Positions 40,613 through 50,317 of a stretch of DNA of 64,000 nt are shown in pieces. The first letter of the stretch is position 1. Each line of letters begins with the position of its first letter. Source of the DNA: Aquimarina brevivitae (lineage in GTDB: Bacteria > Bacteroidota > Bacteroidia > Flavobacteriales > Flavobacteriaceae); assembly GCF_004216895.1 (NCBI RefSeq), contig NZ_SGXE01000001.1, positions 1,532,208-1,596,207 of the forward strand, given 5' to 3'. A model generated the notes under the pieces. The model searched no databases. It had not been told where the DNA came from and worked only from the letters and a program-made list of their open reading frames with translations. The position numbers and the translations under genes were made by a program.

Positions 40613-41467
40613 TTAAGAAAAGACAACCGTCTTATTGTTATAGACCAATACTTTGCGCTCTAGATGTAATTTAATAGCCCTGGATAATACAATTTTTTCT
40701 AAATCTCTTCCTTTTAAAATAAAGTCATTAATATCGTGTACGTGAGATACGCGAACTACGTCTTGTTCGATGATAGGACCCTCGTCTAAGTCTGTGGTTA
40801 CATAATGACTAGTTGCTCCTATGATTTTTACACCTCTTTTATATGCAGAATGATAAGGTTTCGCTCCCGGAAATGCAGGGAGAAATGAATGATGGATATT
40901 AATAATTTTATTGATGTATTGATCGACAAAACTTGGAGATAAAATTTGCATATATCGTGCTAAAACGATGCAATCTATCTTGTGTCTTTTTAATAACTCC
41001 AGCTGTTCCTGTTCTGCAGTTTTCTTGGTTTTTGGCGTAATAGCAATGTGTTTGAAAGTAATGTTAAAAGCATCGGCAATGGGTTTAAGGTCATTATGAT
41101 TACTTATGATTAGGGGAATTTTTACTTTTAGTTCTCCGGAAGTATGTCTACTTAATATATCATAAAGGCAATGATCATATTTAGACACAAAAATGGCCAT
41201 TTTAGGTGTTTTATCAGGATCATACATCTGCCATTGCATTTGATTACGACTGGCTAATTGCTGCTGAAAAGCTTCTTTAAATTGCGCTAGCTTTTTCTCA
41301 TTAGTATCAAATTCACATTCCAATCGCATAAAAAAAGCGCCGAGATCTTTATCTACGTGTTGTTCCACATAGGTTGTGTTACCTTCGTTATTGAGAATAA
41401 AGTTGGTGACATTGGCAATGATTCCTTTTTGATCTGGGCAATTGATAAGAAGTGTAATTTTTTTCAT
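40613..41467 (-). CDS. purU: formyltetrahydrofolate deformylase
   Basis: 284 aa from ATG 41467; TTG 41473 is possible but less likely. An N-terminal ACT domain (ITLLINCPDQKGIIANVTNFI) is followed by a formyl-transferase-type domain. This contains the active-site stretch KIINIHHSFLPAFPGAKPYHSAYKRGVKIIGATSHYVT with its catalytic His, and DEGPIIEQDVVRV. It makes formate and THF from 10-formyl-THF, feeding PurT or balancing one-carbon pools. Confidence 0.95.
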   Translation of the reverse strand: MKKITLLINCPDQKGIIANVTNFILNNEGNTTYVEQHVDKDLGAFFMRLECEFDTNEKKLAQFKEAFQQQLASRNQMQWQMYDPDKTPKMAIFVSKYDHCLYDILSRHTSGELKVKIPLIISNHNDLKPIADAFNITFKHIAITPKTKKTAEQEQLELLKRHKIDCIVLARYMQILSPSFVDQYINKIINIHHSFLPAFPGAKPYHSAYKRGVKIIGATSHYVTTDLDEGPIIEQDVVRVSHVHDINDFILKGRDLEKIVLSRAIKLHLERKVLVYNNKTVVFS

Positions 41468-41798
41468 AAGCAAGATACATAGATGTGCGTTTTATAAAGA
41501 TAATACATTCTTGTGGCAAGCAGGTGCTTAATAATAGGGAGTGCTTTTTTTAATGTGTTTTTTAATAAATTTATTAAGGATGAATCAAGTTTTTTAAAGC
41601 TTTACCACTACAGTTTCTTTTCAGAATTTCAACGTTTCTTTAAGATTGATGAGGTTTTGTTAAAGAATAATAGAATTCGCTTACAATTTGATAATTAGAA
41701 TTTAAAAACCTGTGGTCGCATTGAAAGGTTTTGAAAAAATATCACTTTTTAATGAGTATTTCGTAAATTAGCGCAATAATTTTTACTGATTACGAGCA

Positions 41799-44700
41799 AT
41801 GGAACAAATAGCACCTTATACACCTAAGAATAAAGTTAGAATTGTTACTGCAGCCTCTCTATTTGACGGGCACGATGCAGCCATAAATATAATGCGTAGG
41901 ATCATTCAATCCACCGGGGTTGAAGTGATTCATTTGGGCCACGACCGCAGTGTTGAAGAAGTCGTAAACTGCGCGATTCAAGAGGATGCTAATGCCATTG
42001 CGATGACCTCATACCAAGGAGGACATACCGAATATTTTAAATACATGTATGACCTGTTACAAGAAAAAGGTGCAGGACATATAAAAATATTTGGCGGCGG
42101 AGGTGGCGTAATCCTGCTAGAAGAAATTAAGGAGCTGATGGATTATGGGATTACTAGAATATATTCCCCAGATGACGGAAGAGAAATGGGTTTACAGGGT
42201 ATGATCAATGATTTGGTGGAGCAAGCTGATTATCCAATCGGTAATAACTTGAATGGCGAAGTGGATCATCTCGAAGAAAAAAAGACTGGAGCCATTGCAA
42301 GAGTAATTTCTGCTGCAGAAAATTTTCCTGAGGTAGCTAAAGAAGCATTAGAGGCGATCGATGCTAAAAACAAAGCATCAAAAACACCAGTATTGGGTAT
42401 AACCGGTACCGGTGGTGCTGGTAAATCCTCATTAGTAGACGAACTTGTCAGAAGATTTTTAATCGATTTTCCGAAAAAGTCAATTGGTATTATATCAGTG
42501 GATCCCTCAAAGCGCAAAACTGGTGGTGCTTTATTAGGAGATCGAATTCGTATGAATGCCATCAATTCACCAAGAGTATATATGCGCTCCTTAGCCACTC
42601 GTCAATCTAATTTGGCGCTCTCTAAATATGTAGCAGAAGCTATTGAGGTGCTTAAAGCTGCAGCATTTGATTTAATAATTCTCGAAACTTCAGGTATTGG
42701 ACAGTCCGATACAGAGATATTAGATCATAGTGATACATCGCTTTATGTAATGACTCCAGAATTTGGAGCAGCTACACAATTAGAGAAGATTGATATGCTG
42801 GATTTTGCAGATTTAGTGGCTATCAATAAGTTTGATAAGAGAGGTTCTTTGGATGCCCTTAGAGATGTAAAGAAACAATATATGCGTAATCATAACCTTT
42901 GGGATACACCAATGGATGATTTACCGGTCTTTGGAACGATCGCCTCTCAGTTCAATGACCCAGGAATGAATACGTTATATAAAGCGATTATGGATAAAAT
43001 CGCTGAAAAGACAAAAGCTGATTTAAATTCAACATTTCATATTTCTAAAGAAATGTCAGAAAAGATTTTTGTGATACCGCCAAGTAGAACAAGATATCTG
43101 TCAGAAATTGCCGAGAATAATAGAGCTTATGATAAAACTGCTGAACAGCAGGTAGAGGTAGGGCAAAGACTATATGGTATTTATAAAACCTTATGTAGTG
43201 TACTGGATGTAGATTTCGTAGACCTTGATAAAAACGGAATTGATAGTGATACTTTTAAAGCCAGTATCACGGACGATAATAGAGATTTTGTAAAATTACT
43301 TCTAGCAGAGTTTGATCGAGTAAAGTTGAATCTGGACCCTCATAATTGGGAAGCTATTACCAATTGGGGCGCTAAGGTAAAAAAATATAAAGATCCCGTA
43401 TATGCCTTTAAAGTAAGAGACAAGGAAATAAAAATTGACACACATACCGAGTCGTTATCGCATACGCAAATCCCAAAGGTGGCCTTGCCAAAATATCAGG
43501 CTTGGGGAGATATATTACGATGGAGTTTACAAGAAAACGTTCCAGGTGAGTTTCCATACACCTCAGGATTATATCCGTTTAAGCGAACAGGAGAGGATCC
43601 AACCCGTATGTTTGCAGGCGAAGGTGGCCCTGAGCGTACCAATCGCAGATTCCATTACGTAAGTTTGGGTATGCCTGCCAAACGCTTGTCGACAGCGTTT
43701 GATTCGGTTACACTGTATGGTAATGATCCAGACCTAAGACCAGATATATATGGTAAAATCGGTAATTCTGGTGTGTCTATTTGTTGTTTGGATGATGCTA
43801 AGAAATTGTATTCTGGTTTTGATTTGTCTCACGCCATGACCTCTGTAAGTATGACCATTAACGGTCCAGCTCCCATGTTGTTGGGCTTCTTTATGAATGC
43901 AGCCATTGACCAAAACTGTGAAAAATATATCAAAGAGCACGGTCTTGAAGATGAGGTAGAAGCTAAGATCAAAAGCATCTATGAAGATAAAGGGATTGAG
44001 CGTCCACAGTATAAAGGGGATTTGCCAGAAGGGAATGATGGTCTGGGACTAATGTTGCTCGGGGTAACCGGAGATCAAGTACTACCAACTGAGGTGTACG
44101 CCAAAATCAAAGAAGAAACCTTAAATGTGGTTAGAGGAACCGTACAAGCGGATATTTTGAAAGAAGATCAAGCGCAAAACACCTGTATATTTTCTACAGA
44201 ATTTGCGCTTAGATTAATGGGTGATGTACAAGAGTATTTTATAAATAAAAAAGTACGGAACTTTTATTCTGTCTCTATATCGGGCTATCATATCGCCGAA
44301 GCCGGAGCAAACCCAATAACACAATTAGCTTTTACCTTAGCGAATGGATTTACGTATGTAGAATATTACTTGAGTAGAGGGATGGATATCAATGCCTTTG
44401 GTCCTAATTTATCCTTTTTCTTTTCTAATGGAATAGATCCGGAGTATGCGGTGATCGGAAGAGTAGCACGTAGGATATGGGCGAAAGCCTTGAAACATAA
44501 ATACGGAGCTAATCCTAGAGCCCAAATGTTAAAGTATCATATTCAAACCTCAGGTCGATCTTTACATGCTCAGGAAATTGATTTTAATGATATCCGAACG
44601 ACGCTACAGGCCTTATATGCGATCTACGACAACTGTAATTCTCTGCATACCAATGCCTATGATGAGGCGATTACTACACCAACTGAAGAATCGGTGCGAA

Positions 44701-45233
44701 GAGCTATGGCTATTCAGCTTATTATCAATAAAGAGCTTGGTTTAGCCAAAAACGAGAACCCAATCCAGGGGGCGTTTATCATTGAAGAGTTGACAGACCT
44801 AGTAGAGGAAGCTGTATTGACCGAGTTTGATAGGATTACTGAGCGAGGTGGTGTCCTAGGTGCTATGGAGACTATGTATCAACGTAGTAAGATACAGGAG
44901 GAAAGCTTGTATTATGAAACGTTAAAGCATACCGGTGAGTTTCCAATAATTGGAGTGAATACTTTCTTAAGTTCTAAAGGTTCCCCAACAGTAACTCCAG
45001 GAGAGGTAATTAGAGCAACGGAAGAAGAAAAACAGTATCAAATTAATACCCTGGCAAACTTGCATAAAGCACGAGAGGAGAAAGCTAAGGGCGCTTTAGC
45101 CCAGGTTCAGGAAGCTGCCATCCAGAATCAAAATATTTTTGAAGTACTTATGGAAGCAACAAAAGTGTGTTCTTTAGGTCAAATTACGGAAGCCTTGTTC
45201 GAGGTAGGGGGGCAGTACCGAAGAAATATGTAA
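41799..45233 (+). CDS. icmF: fused isobutyryl-CoA mutase (B12-binding, GTPase chaperone and mutase domains)
   Basis: 1144 aa. Order: a cobalamin-binding domain (about 10-140) with DGHD containing His25, SYQGGH and FGGGGGV; a MeaI/ArgK-like G-protein domain with P-loop GTGGAGKSS (about 203-211) and the base motif NKFD; then the methylmalonyl-CoA-mutase-type TIM barrel (about 560-1144) with [24 protein letters not shown] and [12 protein letters not shown]. This order defines IcmF. It interconverts isobutyryl-CoA and butyryl-CoA and carries its own chaperone. The 41474-41798 gap upstream has a small AAAACCT/AGGTTTT hairpin but no cobalamin riboswitch that I can see. Confidence 0.95.
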   Translation: MEQIAPYTPKNKVRIVTAASLFDGHDAAINIMRRIIQSTGVEVIHLGHDRSVEEVVNCAIQEDANAIAMTSYQGGHTEYFKYMYDLLQEKGAGHIKIFGGGGGVILLEEIKELMDYGITRIYSPDDGREMGLQGMINDLVEQADYPIGNNLNGEVDHLEEKKTGAIARVISAAENFPEVAKEALEAIDAKNKASKTPVLGITGTGGAGKSSLVDELVRRFLIDFPKKSIGIISVDPSKRKTGGALLGDRIRMNAINSPRVYMRSLATRQSNLALSKYVAEAIEVLKAAAFDLIILETSGIGQSDTEILDHSDTSLYVMTPEFGAATQLEKIDMLDFADLVAINKFDKRGSLDALRDVKKQYMRNHNLWDTPMDDLPVFGTIASQFNDPGMNTLYKAIMDKIAEKTKADLNSTFHISKEMSEKIFVIPPSRTRYLSEIAENNRAYDKTAEQQVEVGQRLYGIYKTLCSVLDVDFVDLDKNGIDSDTFKASITDDNRDFVKLLLAEFDRVKLNLDPHNWEAITNWGAKVKKYKDPVYAFKVRDKEIKIDTHTESLSHTQIPKVALPKYQAWGDILRWSLQENVPGEFPYTSGLYPFKRTGEDPTRMFAGEGGPERTNRRFHYVSLGMPAKRLSTAFDSVTLYGNDPDLRPDIYGKIGNSGVSICCLDDAKKLYSGFDLSHAMTSVSMTINGPAPMLLGFFMNAAIDQNCEKYIKEHGLEDEVEAKIKSIYEDKGIERPQYKGDLPEGNDGLGLMLLGVTGDQVLPTEVYAKIKEETLNVVRGTVQADILKEDQAQNTCIFSTEFALRLMGDVQEYFINKKVRNFYSVSISGYHIAEAGANPITQLAFTLANGFTYVEYYLSRGMDINAFGPNLSFFFSNGIDPEYAVIGRVARRIWAKALKHKYGANPRAQMLKYHIQTSGRSLHAQEIDFNDIRTTLQALYAIYDNCNSLHTNAYDEAITTPTEESVRRAMAIQLIINKELGLAKNENPIQGAFIIEELTDLVEEAVLTEFDRITERGGVLGAMETMYQRSKIQEESLYYETLKHTGEFPIIGVNTFLSSKGSPTVTPGEVIRATEEEKQYQINTLANLHKAREEKAKGALAQVQEAAIQNQNIFEVLMEATKVCSLGQITEALFEVGGQYRRNM

Positions 45234-45372
45234 AATTATTTTTATTGATACTGATGTGTTTATTGACAAAGCGTGTCAGTATCAATACTATCAAAATAGT
45301 AGATAGTGACTTTTGCTGGTATGGGTATAGCTAAAGATAAAAGCAAATTTTGAAAACCTAAGATGGCTTCAC

Positions 45373-45756
45373 TTATAAGGATAACATCCAATTTTTTTGT
45401 AGTCGTCTGAATTTTTTAAGTTCCTTACGAAGAAGAATTAAAAAATCTTTTCCATTACTATGAGCGCGTTCCAGGCGTTCGCAGGTATGGTATAAACGTT
45501 CAGTAAGGTGGACAAGAGAATAGGCATGTTGTATCCTTTCTTCTTGAAATGGCTTGTTTTCAGCATTAATAATTTCTGGCGCTAAGGAATTAGAGTGCCG
45601 AACGATATCTCCTGTAAAGTAGATGTTAGGGTCCTCGTTTCCTAAGTCATCCAAATGAGCTAAATCGTAGATTAAATAATCAGAAATGTTTCTGGATAAG
45701 GAAAGAATATCCAGTGCTTTAGCATATAGTTTTTTATTTCTGGGTGTGTAATCCAT
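45373..45756 (-). CDS. hypothetical helical protein, 127 aa
   Basis: 127 aa, all-alpha, with no signal or membrane segment; rich in Leu/Arg/His (LYAKALDILSLSRNISDYLIYDLAHLDDLG, HLTERLYHTCERLERAHSNGKDFL). The C-terminus is very basic (KKFRRLQKNW). Not recognised. Divergent from the Lrp gene. Confidence 0.6.
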   Translation of the reverse strand: MDYTPRNKKLYAKALDILSLSRNISDYLIYDLAHLDDLGNEDPNIYFTGDIVRHSNSLAPEIINAENKPFQEERIQHAYSLVHLTERLYHTCERLERAHSNGKDFLILLRKELKKFRRLQKNWMLSL

Positions 45757-45825
45757 TAGTTCACCTTACTTTGTATCAAATTTAAGTACTCTGTAAAGGA
45801 ATATTGTTTAATAATTAAGGATAAG

Positions 45826-45859
45826 TAGTTAAATAACCTTATAAATTAAAGTATATTTG
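45826..45859 (+). promoter_or_regulatory. Lrp-gene promoter with three-half-site motif
   Basis: -7 box TATATTTG at 45852-45859. A 28-bp element at 45826-45853 (GTTAAATAACCTTAT, AAATTAAAGT) matches the motif copies upstream of three other genes at 21 of 28 positions against the 27454-27481 copy. It covers the -33 region, where no TTG is found. Confidence 0.5.
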
Positions 45860-45887
45860 TTAATAATATTTAATTCTCAAAGTGTAT

Positions 45888-46322
45888 ATGAAGGTAGATG
45901 TAATTAATCTTCAAATTTTAAAACTACTGCAGCAAAACGCTAGATTAAGCAATGCCGAAATAGGAAGAAAAGTAGGGCTGAGTTCACCAGCAGTGGCCGA
46001 ACGCATCAAAAAAATGGAGGATTTTGATATTATCAAAGGATATCATACAGAGGTTTCATTCACTAAGATGGGTTATCAGCTTAAAGCGATGATTACCTTA
46101 AAAGCCTTTGTGGGTAGATTACAGCCTTTTTTAATAAAAACTACTGAATTTAGCGAAATTGTCAATTGTTATCGAATCACTGGGAATGAAAATATCATTA
46201 TGGAAGTGGTATTACGAGATCAAATACACCTGCAGGAGTTTATTGATAAATTAATTACATACGGTGAGGTAAAGACACATATCGTGCTGTCCTCCTTGAT
46301 TAAAAATAATCCAGTAGTTTAG
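45888..46322 (+). CDS. Lrp/AsnC-family transcriptional regulator
   Basis: 144 aa from ATG 45888 (an in-frame GTG lies 6 nt upstream). The N-terminal helix-turn-helix reads LLQQNARLSNAEIGRKVGLSSPAVAERIKKME. The C-terminal RAM effector domain ends with VVLRDQIHLQEFIDKLITYGEVKTHIVLSSL. Such regulators sense amino acids and often control their own gene. The neighbouring icmF handles branched-chain acyl-CoAs, a possible but unproven link. Confidence 0.93.
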   Translation: MKVDVINLQILKLLQQNARLSNAEIGRKVGLSSPAVAERIKKMEDFDIIKGYHTEVSFTKMGYQLKAMITLKAFVGRLQPFLIKTTEFSEIVNCYRITGNENIIMEVVLRDQIHLQEFIDKLITYGEVKTHIVLSSLIKNNPVV

Positions 46323-46440
46323 AATTGGGTATTATGGCACAGCTTTTGTTATCAAATAAGTAAAGAATTTGTCTCCTTGTGTGAGGACATTAGGTACTGA
46401 TACTTAAAGATAGTGCAAGGGATAGTAATTGTGATAGATA

Positions 46441-46474
46441 AAAAAACATCCATTAGTTTAAATGGATGTTTTTT
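46441..46474. terminator. terminator after Lrp gene
   Basis: AAAAAACATCCATT / AATGGATGTTTTTT, perfect 14-bp stem with a 6-nt loop. Confidence 0.9.
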
Positions 46475-46541
46475 AATGTTCATATTCTTTATACCAATGT
46501 ACTTTACGATTAACTTTAGGTTACCTAACTAACATTACGAT

Positions 46542-47954
46542 ATGAGACTTATAAAAATTTTATTTACGCTGTTAATGCTTTCGAATACCAAGGGCTTACT
46601 TGCACAAGATACACTCACCTTAAAAAAAGGTATAGTGGTCAATTCCTTGTCTCAGGCTTCAAGTGATAACACCTATAGTCTTTATCTGCCGGAAAACTTT
46701 ACGGTTGATAAAAAATGGCCACTACTAATCGGTATCGAATCCACCCCTAACTCAGCTGCTTTAGCCCATGTTTTCAAAGAAGCTGCAAATGAATATGGAT
46801 ATGTTATAGCGATTTTAAATACGGACCAAAAGGATTCACTAGAAAGTACAGCCGTAGAATTTGTAAATTTCTTAGGGTATATTGTAGCTTATTTCTCAAT
46901 TCAACAAGATCGTGTTTATACGATTGGGGAGGGATTGGATGCCGAATTGTCTTCTTTAGTGCCTGTGCTTTATCCAGATAATTTTGCGGGTACTATTGCT
47001 GTTAACAATAGTATCGTCTATGATGAAACCTATAAACCTAAAAAGAATTTTTACTACTACGGAATCGTACACCCACAACGAAAGGAGTTTAGTTATTTTA
47101 TAAGGCTAAACGAATTATTAACCCAAAGAGCTATACCTGCTGAGGTTGCTGTTTATGATTCAGATTTTGATTTCCCTCCAACGCAAGTTACGCGACAAGT
47201 GCTTTCTAGATTGACGCTACAAGCAATGTTTAAGGGGAGAACGAAATTAGATTCAATATGGATAAAAAAAGCGCTAAAAGAAGATTTAAACAGAGTAAAT
47301 AAAATGTTGAGAAATAAAGAATACGTTTATGCTCAAGACCAAATTGTTGAAATAAAGCAGAACTATTTAGATTTTTACCCTAAGGATTCGTTGGCGACTA
47401 TAGAAAAAAATATCCTGAACAGTAAAGACTATAAAGAAGAGCTATCTAGTTTTACGCAAGCGCTTTACGAAGAAGAACTCTTAACTGTTAATTATTTAAA
47501 TTATATAAAAAAGGATCTTACGGCTATCAACTACCAAAATTTAGATTGGTGGAGAGCGGAAATAGCGAAACTTGATACATTTATTCAAGAAGAAGATAAA
47601 CATTGGAGAAATATGGCTATTCGCATCAAGTTGTTTTTAAAGGATGCTGTGGAAGCCTATAATGAGGAAAATTTAGAGCAAAACATAGAAGCTAAAATAT
47701 TCAGTAATATGTTTATCACCTTGTTAGATCCAAAAGATTTCGATTCGCATAAAAAAGTAATTGGTTTCTGTGCTATGGATGGTGATTATGAAACAGCTCT
47801 AGGTTTTTTACAAAAGCTGCTAGCCAACGGGTATGATGATTTCGAAAGTCTTTATGAAATAGAAGGTACAACAGCACTAAAAATGACTAAAGAATACAAC
47901 CAAATCATAAAAAAACATTTTGGGATTACTAGGTATTCCTTGTATAAACAATGA
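46542..47954 (+). CDS. exported esterase-like protein lacking the catalytic serine
   Basis: 470 aa. Signal peptide (to KGLLAQ, about 22). The N-terminal half has an alpha/beta-hydrolase layout (YSLYLPENFTVDKKWPLLIGIE, DRVYTIGEGLDAELSSLVPVLYPDNFAGTIAVNN). The nucleophile elbow G-x-S-x-G reads G-E-G-L-D, so the catalytic Ser is absent. The C-terminal half (about 240-470) is helical and repeat-like (LLRNKEYVYAQDQIVEIKQNYLDFYPKDSL), possibly TPR-like. It is probably a binding or scaffold protein. Confidence 0.65.
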   Translation: MRLIKILFTLLMLSNTKGLLAQDTLTLKKGIVVNSLSQASSDNTYSLYLPENFTVDKKWPLLIGIESTPNSAALAHVFKEAANEYGYVIAILNTDQKDSLESTAVEFVNFLGYIVAYFSIQQDRVYTIGEGLDAELSSLVPVLYPDNFAGTIAVNNSIVYDETYKPKKNFYYYGIVHPQRKEFSYFIRLNELLTQRAIPAEVAVYDSDFDFPPTQVTRQVLSRLTLQAMFKGRTKLDSIWIKKALKEDLNRVNKMLRNKEYVYAQDQIVEIKQNYLDFYPKDSLATIEKNILNSKDYKEELSSFTQALYEEELLTVNYLNYIKKDLTAINYQNLDWWRAEIAKLDTFIQEEDKHWRNMAIRIKLFLKDAVEAYNEENLEQNIEAKIFSNMFITLLDPKDFDSHKKVIGFCAMDGDYETALGFLQKLLANGYDDFESLYEIEGTTALKMTKEYNQIIKKHFGITRYSLYKQ

Positions 47955-48207
47955 AATTTGTGTATTTCATCGAATAAATATGTTTTTTATCGTAAAAATA
48001 TTTGGAAGTAAATGTTTTTTGTTTTACATTTACATAATTAAAAAATACTTGATGTACGACCAGAATTAACATTTTAACCGATATGACGATATTGATTTAG
48101 AATATTAATTTGGAATACATCAGGGCTAAATTAAGTGTGAGGACATTAGTCTGAAAGACCCCAAATCCGGAAGCTAAAGAGAGTACGAAATTTGCCCTAT
48201 ACTAAAC

Positions 48208-48238
48208 AAGCGTTTCTTATCGGAGGAACGCTTTTTTT
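48208..48238 (+). terminator. terminator hairpin 254 nt downstream of the esterase-like gene
   Basis: AAGCGTT...AACGCTT stem followed by TTTTTTT. The 47955-48207 stretch between gene and hairpin has no ORF of note; it could be a long 3' UTR or contain a small RNA. No promoter box was identified with confidence. Confidence 0.7.
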
Positions 48239-48278
48239 ATGGGGTGCTTTTACCAATATGTTGTTAAATAGTTAAGTG

Positions 48279-49499
48279 TCACAGCATACGAGTATCTAAA
48301 CGAACTGCCTTCCACTTTACGTAGTACAGAAGTCCCATTCCGATAACCGCCATTAGTGCCATAAATAACCAATTCTTATCATATCCGTAGGTTGCAATGA
48401 ATTGCATACCCGAATTATGACCAAAAATGTGCGCTAAAGAGAAAGCCATACTATACAATCCCATATAGGCTCCTTGACGCCCACGTTTAGAACGTTCCAA
48501 AGCAAAGGAGTTTCCAAAGGGAAAAGCAACCATTTCGCCAAGGGTGGCCAGGATCATTCCGATGATTAGTATCCCTGACCAAGGAGTTATTAAAAGTAGT
48601 AAGAAACTTAATCCGGTCAATACAAAACCAACGATTACGTTACCCAGTTTGGAAATACTCGTTTTTTCTAAATAAGCAATTAGGGGCATTTCAAAAATAA
48701 AAATGATAAAACCATTCATCGCTAATAGTAGACCAATACTTTTTTCAGATAGCTTATGAACTTCTTTATAGTAAAGCGGTATGGTCGAAAAATACTGAAC
48801 GAATATAAACCCAAAAATTGCTAACGAGAGTAAAAAAATTACATATAATCCATCTTTATGAGCAGGTAAAGGGTTTGCAATAACCTTTTCCTGGTCAGAA
48901 ATCCTTGCCTTTTTTGGGTTTAGTGTCTTGATCATAACTAACCCGGCTAATACACAGGTTACTCCATCTACCCAAAATAAGCCATTATAACCCACTATAG
49001 CAATGATCAATCCTCCTAAAGCTGGCCCAGCAGTGAATCCCAAATTTATAGCTAAACGTATAAAGGTTAGGGAGCGTGTTTTGTTTTCAGGCTTACTATA
49101 AGCGCTTAATGCCACGAAAAATGCAGGTCTGGCTGCATCTGCTATAGATATTAAGATAAAAAAAGCGATGCAAATGCCCCAAAATGAATGTATGTACTGT
49201 ATGCAAATGAAAGAAATGCCGCTTAATATTAATGATCCTAAAATAACCTTGTAATACCCAATTAAATCACTGAGTTTACCTCCGATCCATGATCCAAAAA
49301 AAGAACCCAAGCCGAAACTCGTCATAATCCAACCGACCTGCGACACTTCAAAACCTAAGGAGTCTTTAAGGTAAAGCGACAAAAAAGGAATGACCATAGC
49401 TCCTGCTCGGTTAATCAGTGTTATGAGTGCCAACCACCAAACCTCTCTGGAGAGTCCGCTAAAAGAGCTGGTGTAGTGTAAAATCATTTTTCGAAGCAT
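48279..49499 (-). CDS. MFS transporter
   Basis: 406 aa from ATG 49499 (a GTG lies one codon upstream). About 12 membrane helices. The MFS loop 2-3 motif is seen as GSWIGGKLSDLIGYYK, and the related element after helix 8 is weaker. AINLGFTAGPALGGLIIA lies in helix 5 (motif C-like, as in antiporters of the drug-efflux type). The substrate is not evident and the gene stands alone. Confidence 0.9.
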   Translation of the reverse strand: MLRKMILHYTSSFSGLSREVWWLALITLINRAGAMVIPFLSLYLKDSLGFEVSQVGWIMTSFGLGSFFGSWIGGKLSDLIGYYKVILGSLILSGISFICIQYIHSFWGICIAFFILISIADAARPAFFVALSAYSKPENKTRSLTFIRLAINLGFTAGPALGGLIIAIVGYNGLFWVDGVTCVLAGLVMIKTLNPKKARISDQEKVIANPLPAHKDGLYVIFLLSLAIFGFIFVQYFSTIPLYYKEVHKLSEKSIGLLLAMNGFIIFIFEMPLIAYLEKTSISKLGNVIVGFVLTGLSFLLLLITPWSGILIIGMILATLGEMVAFPFGNSFALERSKRGRQGAYMGLYSMAFSLAHIFGHNSGMQFIATYGYDKNWLFMALMAVIGMGLLYYVKWKAVRLDTRML

Positions 49500-49629
49500 C
49501 ACTGACTGGGGAATTAGATCAAATTTTCGATAAAAGTAGAATATTATAGCATATTAGATGATAATTTTAAAAAAATTAAACAGTAAAATCAGTAAGGTTT
49601 GTACTTTTGCAAAAAAAAAAGGAAGTTAG

Positions 49630-50244
49630 GTGAAAAATTTTGTGGTCGTATTTTTATTTGTATTCCAGGTAGCTGCTGGTCAGCAGGTTGGTGAGGTAGA
49701 AGCGATACTTGAATTTCAAGCAGAATTAAATGCTAAATTTGCTTCAGAAGAAACGTCACCGCTTACTAAAAAAGATCTGAAAGAATTTAAAACCCTTGAG
49801 TTCTTTAAAATAAATACGGCCTATAGCATCAAGGCAAAATTTGTTAGAACGCCTTACGAAACTCCATTTATCATGAAAACGACTACTAGTCGTGAGCCGA
49901 TATATGTTAAATATGGTGAAGCCCATTTTAAGCTCAAAGGAAAAGCAATGGTACTTAATATTTACCAAAATCAGGAGTTGAGTACACAACCAGAATATGA
50001 AAACTATTTATTTCTTCCTTTTACAGATTTGAGCAACGGAGAAACTACTTACGCTGGTGGGCGCTTTATTGACCTTCGTATTCCGGAAGGTGAACATATA
50101 CTTATAGATTTCAATAGAGCGTATAATCCATATTGTGCGTATAATGAGCGATACTCTTGTCCGATTCCTCCTGCCGATAATCATATTAAATTACAAATTA
50201 ATGCAGGGGTAAGAGCTTTTAGTAAGCATAAAGAAAATAACTAA
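49630..50244 (+). CDS. DUF1684 protein, exported
   Basis: 204 aa from a GTG start with a short signal peptide (to VAAGQ, about 18). The DUF1684 core is clear: FLPFTDLSNGETTYAGGRFIDL and ILIDFNRAYNPYCAYNERYSCPIPP. The two conserved Cys and the RAYNPYCAY block are the hallmark of this family. Function unknown. Confidence 0.92.
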   Translation: MKNFVVVFLFVFQVAAGQQVGEVEAILEFQAELNAKFASEETSPLTKKDLKEFKTLEFFKINTAYSIKAKFVRTPYETPFIMKTTTSREPIYVKYGEAHFKLKGKAMVLNIYQNQELSTQPEYENYLFLPFTDLSNGETTYAGGRFIDLRIPEGEHILIDFNRAYNPYCAYNERYSCPIPPADNHIKLQINAGVRAFSKHKENN

Positions 50245-50317
50245 AGGTGCTACAAGACCGTAACACCTTTGGCTTTCTTAAAACAAACAATAATTAGTAT
50301 AATAAAAACTTGGTGGA

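Noticed and set aside
41513..41698. 61-codon plus-strand ORF in the purU-icmF gap
   Set aside because: GTG start, Phe/Asn-rich low-complexity translation from AT-rich DNA, no signal, no recognisable motif. It looks like chance.
41474..41798. Possible cobalamin riboswitch before icmF
   Set aside because: No B12-box-like sequence, and the gap is too AT-rich and simple; icmF needs B12 as cofactor but that alone does not imply a riboswitch.
46377..48150. Shared 14-mer TGTGAGGACATTAG at about 46380 and 48137
   Set aside because: In 64 kb of both strands several 14-mer matches are expected by chance, and the flanks do not align.
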